A stretch of 12,059 bases of DNA from Podochytrium sp. JEL0797 (lineage: Eukaryota; Chytridiomycota; Chytridiomycetes; Chytridiales; Chytriomycetaceae), in contig JADGJG010000826.1 of the NCBI GenBank assembly GCA_027596195.1, positions 1 through 12,059 on the forward strand, in the 5' to 3' direction. Numbering within the stretch: the first letter of the stretch is position 1; each line of letters opens with the position of its first letter. The notes beneath the pieces were generated by a model. The model did no database searches and was not told the origin of the DNA. It saw only the letters and a list, made by a program, of their open reading frames with translations. The position numbers and the translations under genes are program-made. Positions 1 through 6,649 of this stretch are shown here, in pieces.

Positions 1-36
1 ATTCCGGGCGGTTGTTTTTTGTGTTGGAAAAACGGG

Positions 37-138
37 GTAATGCCCCCCCCCCCCCCCCCCCCCCCCCACATTTTGTGTGTATTTCATATTTCTCTAATTC
101 CCATTCCTTCGTATGTAAAACAACGAAACATGAAACAG
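37..138 (+). other. Probable intron of the ARMT1-like gene, with a poly-C tract
   Basis: A GTAATG donor at 37 and a CAG acceptor at 136-138 would give a phase-1 intron of 102 nt that joins in frame to GFELF. It contains 25 consecutive C at 43-67. The donor is uncertain: bases 1-7 could instead encode Asn-Ser-Gly, which fits the family motif better, but no canonical junction supports that join. Confidence 0.45.
43..67. repeat. Poly-C tract (25 nt)
   Basis: An uninterrupted run of 25 C lies in the intron just upstream of the ARMT1-like exon. The assembled length of such a tract is likely unreliable. Confidence 0.95.
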
Positions 139-749
139 GATTCGAACTCTTTTCAGACCTCCTCCTTGCAGATTACCTCCACCTCACCACACGCGTCTCG
201 CATACCACGTTCCACTGCAAATCGCAACCGTGGTTCGTATCCGACACGACCACGCGAGACTTTGAGTGGCTCCTCTCGGCGTTGGAGGATCCGGTTGCCT
301 TTTTTGGGATTACCGCCGTACCGGAGGCATCCGTGTCCGCCATGCAGGCCCTCGCGCGGCGGTGGAAGGCGTATATCAAAGACGGGGTATGGATTCTTGA
401 ATCGGATCCAGTGTGGTGCACGTTTTGGGCGCATCATCACCTCGAGGTTGAATCCCCACACGTGTTTGCGCAACTCCAACGCGCGAAACTCGTGGTGTTT
501 AAAGGGGACTTGAATTATCGCAAGTTGGTGTATGATTGCAAGTTTCCCGCCACGACGCCGTTTGCGGACTCGATTGGGGGTGTGACGGGGTTGCAGGGTG
601 TTCTGGCGTTGCGGACGAACAAGAGTGATCCGATTGTGGGGTTGCTGGAGGGTGTGGAGGAGAGGTTGGAGAAGGAGGTGGGGGAAGGGGTGTGGAGGTG
701 GAGTGGCAAGTTGGGGGTTGTTGAGTTTTACGAAAACCAAGAAAAGTAA
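139..749 (+). CDS. ARMT1: ARMT1/Hrt2-like DUF89 metal-dependent phosphatase, C-terminal exon (5' partial)
   Basis: This is the last exon of a DUF89 subfamily III protein (human ARMT1, yeast YMR027W/Hrt2), about 203 codons to a TAA at 747-749. The visible family blocks, in order, are GFELFSDLLLADYL at the exon start, WFVSDTT (its Asp is a metal ligand in the family), VVFKGDLNYRKLVYD and RTNKSDPIVGL near the C-terminus. Members are metal-dependent damage-control phosphatases acting on sugar phosphates; a glutamate methyltransferase activity has also been proposed for human ARMT1. They are probably cytosolic. The exon is taken to start after the AG at 137-138, where GA completes the Gly codon of GFELF. 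The preceding exon lies at or before the window edge, and the catalytic Asp-Asn pair expected just before GFEL is not securely visible. An AATAAA at 808-813 may serve as the poly(A) signal. The family call is secure; the 5' boundary is not. Confidence 0.87.
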
Positions 750-807
750 ATGCCCGAAGAGAATGACGAAAAATACACACATAACATGTGCCTTTTTTAA
801 TTCCAAC

Positions 808-813
808 AATAAA
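808..813 (+). terminator. Candidate poly(A) signal for the ARMT1-like gene
   Basis: AATAAA sits 59 nt past the ARMT1-like stop codon, inside the 170-bp gap between the two convergent genes. Position and sense fit 3'-end formation; no cleavage-site evidence is available. Confidence 0.4.
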
Positions 814-876
814 CAGTTTCATCGCAACAAGCACACCTTCTCAAATGCTTCATCCACCCCCCACTTGCCCAAACCA

Positions 877-894
877 CCCCCCCCCCCCCCCCCC
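877..894. repeat. Poly-C tract (18 nt) between convergent genes
   Basis: Eighteen C occur on the + strand in the 3' intergenic gap. In the sense of the minus-strand histone-fold gene this is a poly-G run lying 26 nt past its stop codon. Confidence 0.95.
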
Positions 895-919
895 ACCAAT
901 CCTCTATCACCCACCTCTT

Positions 920-2903
920 TCACCCCTTATTCACATTCATTTTGAACTTCATATTCATCATGGACGACGACGACGACGACCCCACACCCACACCACCCGC
1001 CTCCGCCATCGCCGAAAGCGAAACAGGCTGCTGCGGCCCCATAAACCCACCCCCACCTCCACCTCCTCCACCCTCCCCCAAACTCGACAAACTAACCGGC
1101 TTCTTCTTCCCAGCCGCCGCCGCCACACCTCCCACACCACCTCCACCCGCCGCATTCGCAGCAGTCACAACAGCCCCAACACTCACTGGCAACACAACCT
1201 CCCCTCCCCTCTCCCCGCCCCCACCACCCCCAGCATCCCCACAATCCACCCCCCTAACTTCCACAACCCGTCCCAAAACCCCATCCTCACCCCCCCCTGC
1301 CCCTCCACCCGCACACGAAAACAAGCCTTCCCCAAAACTTCCCAACAACACGCCTTTATCCGTCGCGAGTCCCGCGTGGAGAGTGTGTGGCATCGCACCC
1401 GCTGCGACGGCCGCGTGGCCCGGGTGTGTGAGTGATTGGAGGATGTGCGGGGCGGTTTCGAGGTGAGGGTGGGGAGTGATGGAGGTGTGGTGTGGTATTG
1501 AGGGGGAGGTTTGGGGGATGCTGCGTGCGGGGTAGGGTATGAGAGAAGACGAGGAAGAGGATCCGTTGGGTTGGTGACGTGGGGAAGGTGGTGTGAGGTT
1601 TCGTCGTAGGTTTTTGAATTTGGAGGAAACAGTGTGAGTGGAGGTGGAGGAGGGTGTTGCGGCGGGGTCTACGGGCATGTTGTTGATGTGCGGAGTTGTA
1701 GAAGAGGATCCGTTTGCAGACGGGAGGCTTGGTTGAAGAGGTGGTGGTGGTGCGAGTGCAGAAGAGGCAGAAGGCAAAGAGGTGGACGAACGGACGGCCA
1801 AATACGGGTTTCGATTCTCGAGTTCCAAAGCAGAGAGGAGGTTTTTTGACGTGCTGGTCAATGAGGAGGAGGAGGCGGCGAGCGCGGCGGATGTTGATGC
1901 AGATGATGGGGCGTCCGAGGAAGTGTTGATGGCGGATTCGGATGCGTTTGCGGCAGTAGCTGTAGCGGCGGACGAAGTGGATTCCGGGTCGTTGAGTTTC
2001 GCGCGTTTGTTTCCTCGGTCGTCGTATTCGTCGTCCTCTTCGTCTTCTTCATCGTCTTCTTCTTCTTCTTCGTCGTCGTCGTAGGGAAGAGGGGCTGAAG
2101 CGGAGTGGATGAGGGAATCGACTTGTTGTGGTGGTGTTGCCGTGTTTATGGATTCGTGGTGGTGTAAGAGAAGGGGTTGTTTCTGATGCATTTGCTGATG
2201 ATGTATTTGTTGGTGTTGTTGTTGTAGTTGTTGCGATGAGGGGGTTTCTTGCTGCTGCTGCTGTTGTTGCAGCAGCTCTAGCGATGCAGCTGAGACTGGC
2301 GGGGTTTTGAAGGATGCTTGAAGTGTTTTGAGATGGCCGAGAATTGGTTCTGTTGTTTGTTTGTGTTAGTAAAAAGGGGGCAGTGTGTAGCAACAAGCAC
2401 TTACGCACAGGAAAGACTTGTGGAGTTGGACGTGGAAAGGACAGGTCGACGGGCAGCGGTGGAGCGGGATGGTCTTGTGGTTTGTTGTCCACTCCGCCTC
2501 TTGAAGCGGCGGCAGCGCGCAGTGCCTGCATGTGCTCGTTGCGCAGCTCATTCACGTCAACCGAAAGCAGGTCAAAGACAAGAAGCACGTCGAGTGCCGA
2601 GCGCGTGTTTGCGCCGTGTTTCTGCACTTCGGCCAGCGCCGTGCCCAGCTGCAGCAGCCGCTCTGCCGCCGCCTCGCTGAGCAGCGCTGCGCCGCGCCCC
2701 GTTGCTGCCTCGAACCCCGCGTTGCGCGCCGCGTGGAGCCCAGCGATCCCGAGCAGTCCCAGCGCGTGTTTGCCAGCAGAAGTGCGCGGCGCTGCCCGGC
2801 TGCCTGCCACGGCGTGCCCGCCTGTTGCGAGTGACACTCCAGCTAGCTCAGAGGAGGATGACGATGGCCCCGTTGCGCCAGGAAAGGAGGAGGAGGGTAT
2901 CAT
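920..2903 (-). CDS. Histone-fold (Bromo_TP, TAF8/TAF3-like) protein with long low-complexity tail
   Basis: Two exons are read on the minus strand: 2903-2405 and 2349-920, about 642 residues. The intron 2404-2350 (55 nt) has a GTAAGT donor, a TACTAAC branch site and an AACAG acceptor, and it joins the two reading frames exactly. Residues ~43-130 resemble the Bromo_TP histone fold of TFIID/SAGA subunits: NAGFEAATGR, then an amphipathic helix, then a DVLLVFDLLSVDVNEL helix. An N-terminal histone fold favours TAF8 or TAF3 over SPT7, where it follows a bromodomain. Downstream come a Pro-rich linker, a Gln-rich stretch from ~190, an acidic run at ~257-276 followed by NKRAKL (possible nuclear signal), Ser/Ala/Pro-rich sequence and a Gly-rich tail with two copies of a PVSLS motif. 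The likely role is in general transcription in the nucleus. The Met at 2903 is chosen because it precedes the fold and faces the divergent gene. The exact subunit identity is inference. Confidence 0.7.
2350..2404 (-). other. Intron of the histone-fold gene
   Basis: This 55-nt minus-strand intron is close to a textbook example. It has a GTAAGT donor (complement of 2399-2404), a TACTAAC branch site and a CAG acceptor. It splits a codon after its first base and links the histone-fold exon to the long low-complexity exon, which confirms that the minus strand is the coding strand here. Confidence 0.9.
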
Positions 2904-2962
2904 GGAGGAGGGTGAACGAAAACTCTTGGTTTTTTCACACACAACAAACGAAAAAAAAAGCA
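2904..2962. promoter_or_regulatory. 59-bp divergent promoter shared by the histone-fold gene and FOL3
   Basis: Only 59 bp separate the two divergent start codons (2903 on minus, 2963 on plus). The gap carries a TTTTTT run at 2931-2936, an ACACAACAAACG stretch and a run of nine A just before the FOL3 ATG. No TATA box is apparent. Both 5' UTRs must be very short or overlap. Confidence 0.65.
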
Positions 2963-3869
2963 ATGTCCATCCGCCTCGGTCTGCAGCGCATCCACCGTCT
3001 ACTGCTGCTGCTCGACAACCCACAAGACAAGCTCAATGCTGTCATCCATGTAGCTGGCACAAACGGCAAGGGGTACACATGAGTAGTCACCCGCCATCGC
3101 TTCCCACTCTCACACTCCCTTCGTACAGCTCCGTCTGCGCCCTCCTCACTACAATCCTCCACCGCGCCGCAAACCTCAAAACCGCCCGCTTCTCGAGTCC
3201 ACACTTTATCCACCCCACAGACGCCATCACCATCAACAACCTTCCCATTCCCACAAAAGAATACGACTCTCTAAATCGCCACGTTGAATCCGTTGCCAAA
3301 GCGCACATGCACGAGGACCCACCGTCGTTATTCGAGATGGAATGCGCCGTGGCGTTTCTATGGTTTGCAAACGAACGCGTCGATGTGGCTGTGATTGAAG
3401 TCGGATTGGGTGGACGGTAAACCCTTCTTGTTTCCTTCAAGATACCGCGTCTCTCTTGATCATAACCAAACAATTCTGCCCTTGTCGGTCACAAAACACA
3501 GACTCGACGCAACAAACGTTATCACAAACGCCTTATGGGTGTTAACCTCCCTCGCCATCGACCACACAGAATTCCTGGGCCCCACCATTCGCGAAATTGC
3601 CACCGAAAAAGCAGGCATCCTGCACCCCCCGTGTTCAGACTGCGTGGTTGGCGTGCAACACGCGTTTCCGGAGGCAAAGGACGTGATTTGCGCGCGGGCG
3701 CGGGAGGTGGGGTGTAGAGTGTGGGAGGTGGAGGCTGCGTGTGAACGTGTTGTGGGGAGGGAAGGGGGGAATTGGGTGAAGGGGGTAGTGTTTGGGGAGG
3801 AGGTTGTGGTAGATTTGCCGTTGCTTGTGAGTTTTTTCTTCTTTTTGTTTAGCCATTGTGTTTGTGTGT

Positions 3870-3925
<56 letters not shown>

Positions 3926-4583
3926 ATTTTTCGACGCGTTTTTGATTTTGTTTTGTTTTCCACTTCGTAGGGCACATACCAACACACGAACCTCGCCCTT
4001 GCCCTCCTCACCACCACTGTTTTCTTCACCCACAAATACCCACACCTCTTCCCAACCCCACCAACCACCCTCGCCATCCAAAACGCCATCCCACACGCAA
4101 CCTGGCCCGGCCGCATGGAACGCATCGCCATCTCTCTCGGCGGGCCGACCCTCCTCGCGGACGGAGCGCATAACGCACACGGGGCGCGGTTTCTGAGAGA
4201 GTATGTGGATTCGGAGTGGCCATTGGGGACACCTGTTGTATGGGTTGTTGGGATGAAACGCGACTTGGAGAAACGGGATACGGTTTTGAAAGAGTTGGTG
4301 AGGAGTGGGGATGAAGTCTGGACGATGGGGTTCGAAAGTCCCGTTGGGATGCCGTGGGTGAAGGCGATGGAGGGGTGGGAGGTAAGGGAGGGGGTCGAGA
4401 AGGTGGGTGGGGGGGTGGTGGGGGGGGGGGGGGGGGGGGGGGGGGCGGGCGTGGGGGGGGGGGGGGGGGGTTGTGGGGGGGGTGCGAAAGCTGGGGGAGG
4501 GGAGGGTGGTGGGTGTTTGGGGGAGTTTGTATGGGGTGGCGAGTGTGCATCGGTGTGTGGGGGAGGGGGGGGATAGAGAATAA
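2963..4583 (+). CDS. FOL3: Dihydrofolate synthase (FOL3/FolC family), apparent frameshift in a G tract
   Basis: Four exons: 2963-3072, 3129-3416, 3502-3826 and 3971-4583, with introns of 56, 85 and 144 nt. The enzyme ligates glutamate to dihydropteroate using ATP. Visible blocks are the P-loop HVAGTNGKGSV (residues 29-39), FSSPHF (~58-63), SLFE (~103-106), EVGLGGRLDATNVI (~127-140), DHTEFLG with EKAGI (~153-172; Lys carbamylated in the family), GTYQHTNLAL at the start of exon 4, WPGR (~286), DGAHN (~305) and MPWV (~368). SITINN-type and MPW sequences resemble yeast Fol3 more than folylpolyglutamate synthase. In the frame of exon 4 the protein runs into poly-Gly and stops at 4574-4576. The expected final block is present as VWGSLYGVASVHR in the next frame, ending at TAA 4581-4583, so the G tracts at 4420-4482 hide a +1 shift. 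Expected length is about 435-440 residues. Confidence 0.93.
3827..3970 (+). other. FOL3 intron 3 containing a TG microsatellite
   Basis: A GTGAGT donor at 3827 and TAG acceptor at 3968-3970 define a phase-0 intron joining LPLL to GTYQHTN, the FolC glutamine/asparagine block. At 144 nt it is the longest fully contained intron in the window, and the excess is largely the TG repeat. Confidence 0.9.
3857..3920. repeat. (TG)n microsatellite
   Basis: About 64 bp of alternating TG has only two interruptions, TTTG near 3861 and TCTG near 3873. It lies wholly within FOL3 intron 3, so length changes would not alter the protein. Confidence 0.95.
4420..4482. repeat. Long interrupted poly-G tract in the FOL3 3' coding region
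   Basis: Runs of 26 G (4420-4445), 18 G (4453-4470) and 8 G (4475-4482) are separated by a few C/T. They sit inside the expected coding sequence between MPWV and GSLYGV. The reading frame changes somewhere across them, so the assembled lengths are doubtful. Confidence 0.95.
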
Positions 4584-4584
4584 A
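4579..4584 (+). terminator. Poly(A) signal overlapping the FOL3 stop codon
   Basis: AATAAA overlaps the TAA stop of the GSLYGV frame, reading GAATAAATAG. A poly(A) signal here fits the inferred gene end. Confidence 0.5.
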
Positions 4585-5026
4585 TAGAGGAATGACCAGG
4601 GTTTTAGTTTGTTGGGGAAGGGATTAGGGGCACTCCGATGGGTTGCACGACATTGCGACGCCTCACTGCATCGGTGCCCAAGCCACGTGAAGGAAGAGAC
4701 ATAATAGATACACGTACATATTTGCGAAAATAAGCATTATTGGTTCGTTGTTATTTTCCATCAAACAAACACGCTCGCGTCGAGCCCTCACGAAACGTGG
4801 CCGATGGAGATAATTCAAAACGATAAAAAGTAAGAAGAAGGGGCAATCAGTGGAGATGCACTCATTCACCGCCGTCACTATATCGTGCCCGGAAAACAGA
4901 GAGTCCACAACGCTGCCATGGTGGTGAAGATCGGATGTTTTTGAACTATTTTTGTTTTGGCTGTCAAAAAACCGCGTCGACCTTTCCTGACAATTTCCTC
5001 GCCTCCCATCCCATGATTGCTGTAGC
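4584..5026. other. Intergenic sequence downstream of FOL3, mostly repeat unit A
   Basis: I see no supported gene here. A minus-strand ORF at 4663-5028 has no recognisable domain and overlaps the repeat, whose sister copy is broken by stops in the matching frame. The stretch is lower in GC than the flanking genes. Confidence 0.6.
4645..5005 (+). repeat. Diverged intergenic repeat, unit A
   Basis: Unit A shares a colinear series of blocks with 5377-6016. They are TCACTGCATC (4663) with its CCCA..CCAC extension, ACATATTTGC (4716), ACACGCTCGC..CACGAAACG (4769-4797), GAGATAATT.AAAAC (4807-4821), CCGTCACT (4872), GAGAGTCCA (4899), GATCGG (4929), CAAAAAACCGCG (4965-4976) and CTGACAATTT (4987). Spacing across the first four blocks matches within 2-3 nt. 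Identity in the best 50 bp is roughly three quarters by eye. Confidence 0.72.
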
Positions 5027-5275
5027 ATGAAAACAGTCGGGGGGATTCTTGCGGCGCGGTTTGGTTGCGAAATGATTGAGCGGTTTGCGACTTTGTGCGC
5101 ATGGTCAAGTTCGAGACAGGTTCACTCGTCTTTCGTATCATCGGGGGACGCAATATGTGACGCATTGGAAGGATCACCCAGCGCGTGAGTGTTACCACAG
5201 AGGTTTCGACATGCTCTCATCCTTTTGCCGTTAAGCAAGGGTGTCAAGGTCACCATTTCTGAGGGAGCGCGATAG
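5027..5275 (+). CDS. Candidate small two-exon gene (hypothetical)
   Basis: Low-confidence candidate. An ORF opens at ATG 5027 and runs to 5184. There a GTGAGT donor at 5185 and a pyrimidine-rich stretch ending in AAG at 5233-5235 define a possible 51-nt intron, a typical size for this window. The second exon, 5236-5275, ends in TAG. The predicted product of about 65 residues starts MKTVGGILAARFG and has an Arg/Ser-rich, acid-poor middle (SSSRQVHSSF) that could suggest a mitochondrial presequence; no known family is recognised. A copy of the T-rich/AAAAACGCG element lies about 30-60 bp upstream, as it does before CWC27. Chance is a real alternative. Confidence 0.22.
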
Positions 5276-5376
5276 GCGTAAAAAACTGGCCAACAACTAA
5301 ATTAGTCAACGTCCGCTGTCGTCGAATTGATGAATGAGAATTTTTTTTTTAAAATTCATGAAGAACGCGGGAGGGA
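5276..5376. other. Intergenic, no gene seen
   Basis: AT-rich sequence with a twelve-T run near 5339-5350. It is flanked by an imperfect inverted repeat, ATGAAT at 5330-5335 and ATTCAT at 5354-5359. Nothing else is supported. Confidence 0.5.
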
Positions 5377-6016
5377 AATGCGACCTCACGCCTTCGACTT
5401 CACTGCATCAATACCCACACCACCTCCAGGAGCAAACAACAAAGTGATTCACATATTTGCACATTTTATTGGGTTGATATACCCTTCTTTCCCTTTCCAA
5501 AAAATAACACGCCCGCAGCGATCCTCGCGAAACGACGCGATCCAGAGATAATTGAAAACAAGTAAAGTCTTTATGTCTTTATTCAGCTGCAAACGCGAAA
5601 GAAACCGAAAAACAAAACAAAACAAACGAGTGTCAAAAAAACAAAAACAGATCAGGGTATCGGTTTCAGAGAGGGCAAAAACACCCCCTCGTACTCACAA
5701 CGGACGCCGCGAGAACTCTCCCAGTGTAGTCCGTCACTCACCTCAATATCCGGCCAATACGATTCTAAAACAACAAAACTTGCGATTTGGAAGACGTGAC
5801 AAAAACACATGGGTGCCAAAACTTGTGCGTGTTGCAAAAGTCAACTTCTAACGGAGGCTCTTCCACCTTTCGGGGAAGGACCGTCACTGGAGAGTCCAAG
5901 CCGAGGGATCGGAGCAACACTGCAGGCAAGTTAGCGGAGGGAAAACGTTTGCGAGGTCTTTTTTTTCGATCTGCCAAAAACGCGTGCCTCCCTTCCCTCG
6001 TTTCTGACAATTTTTT
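5377..6016 (+). repeat. Diverged intergenic repeat, unit B
   Basis: This is the sister of unit A, with blocks in the same order: TCACTGCATC (5400), ACATATTTGC (5451), ACACGCCCGC..CGCGAAACG (5507-5534), GAGATAATT.AAAAC (5545-5559), CCGTCACT (5881), GAGAGTCCA (5890), GATCGG (5907), CCAAAAACGCG (5974-5984) and CTGACAATTT (6004). Unit B is longer because about 300 bp of A-rich sequence (5570-5878) separates the two groups of blocks. No intact ORF crosses both copies. Confidence 0.72.
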
Positions 6017-6379
6017 TTCAACTTCGGCGCAGCTCTGGCGGGAAAAAAGAGAAGGATAAACACGAGAAAAGAAGGAGAATCCGCAGACGAGAAAGTGGTG
6101 GGCGGGGCGCCGTGGCGCAACAACGCATCTTACAATCTCCTTCTTTCATTAATATATAAATTGCATAATTTAATCAAATTCACGAATCCACACTTCCGCG
6201 CTCCGTAATCACACAATCGCATCCCTTTTCGCCCTTCCTTGCCCCATTCAGGCTACACACCAGCATTGGTGAAACCTTAGTTCGGGATTCCAGTATGCCG
6301 ACTCTGTTACAGGTTTTCTTACTGTCGCAGGCTGCAGGCTGAGCACCATCACTACCCCACGAATGCACTTTCTCGATAC

Positions 6380-6393
6380 GAATACGCGTATTC
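6380..6393. promoter_or_regulatory. 14-bp palindrome centred on ACGCGT
   Basis: GAATACGCGTATTC is a perfect palindrome. Its core ACGCGT matches the MCB site bound by the fungal MBF cell-cycle factor. It lies 257 bp before the CWC27 start. ACGCGT occurs several other times in the window, so only the full palindrome stands out. Confidence 0.35.
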
Positions 6394-6581
6394 ACACATC
6401 TCGACCACAAGAGTCCTAGAGCTGGCTGTGTGTCCGAAAGGTTGATATTCGATGCGTTTGGTTTGGAGAAAGTCGAAAAGCCTTTGCATGGTGATTCGAC
6501 CATTGCCATTTTGTGGGTTGAAACCTGTGCAGGCAGATTCGAAGTTATTTCACCTCCTCACGCAGGAGCCCCCATGACAGG

Positions 6582-6640
6582 CTTTTTTTCGAGTCGCAAA
6601 AAACGCGCACTTGCTCGTTCTTTCTTCTGCCCCCCAATTC
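6582..6640 (+). promoter_or_regulatory. CWC27 proximal promoter element (copy C)
   Basis: A T-run (6583-6589) is followed by GTCGCAAAAAACGCGC (6593-6608), a pyrimidine-rich stretch, and TTCTGCCCCCCAATTC (6625-6640), ending 9 bp before the CWC27 ATG. The same order of elements occurs at the ends of repeat units A and B. It is a plausible core promoter; function is inferred from position and recurrence. Confidence 0.45.
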
Positions 6641-6649
6641 ATCAACATC

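Larger units (their letters stand above)
6017..6649. other. Intergenic sequence upstream of CWC27
   Basis: No gene is supported. The region contains an AT-rich stretch at 6146-6182, the perfect 14-bp palindrome GAATACGCGTATTC at 6380-6393, a short stem-loop CTCCT-CACGC-AGGAG at 6554-6568 and the promoter-like element before CWC27. ORFs on either strand here lack recognisable domains. Confidence 0.55.

Noticed and set aside
942..1466. Plus-strand ORF of 174 residues starting after CATC-ATG with an Asp run and many Pro
   Set aside because: It is the antisense shadow of the Ser/Gly-rich tail of the minus-strand gene, whose strand is fixed by a canonical spliced intron and an in-frame join.
4382..4490. 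In-phase GTAAGG...AAG intron that would remove the G tracts from FOL3
   Set aside because: It restores the frame but leaves only about 20 residues between MPW and GSLY, where the family has roughly 45-60. A homopolymer indel is the better explanation, though transcripts could overturn this.
4663..5028. Minus-strand ORF of 121 residues
   Set aside because: No domain is recognisable, and the paralogous copy at 5400-5560 has a stop in the corresponding frame and a shifted end, so coding conservation is not supported.
5552..6059. Plus-strand ORFs at 5552-5851 and 5787-6059
   Set aside because: They are Lys/Arg/Gln-rich translations of A-rich intergenic sequence, overlap repeat unit B, and have no family resemblance or splice support.
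6101..6140. GCGCCGTGGCGCAAC resembling the 5' part of a tRNA
   Set aside because: No matching acceptor stem, anticodon arm or B-box follows at the right distance. No tRNA, rRNA or spliceosomal snRNA could be supported anywhere in the window.
6150..6400. Third full copy of the intergenic repeat upstream of CWC27
   Set aside because: Only the promoter-like end module is clearly shared. Short similarities such as CACTTCCGCGCTCC versus CACGCTCGCGTCGAG are too weak by eye.
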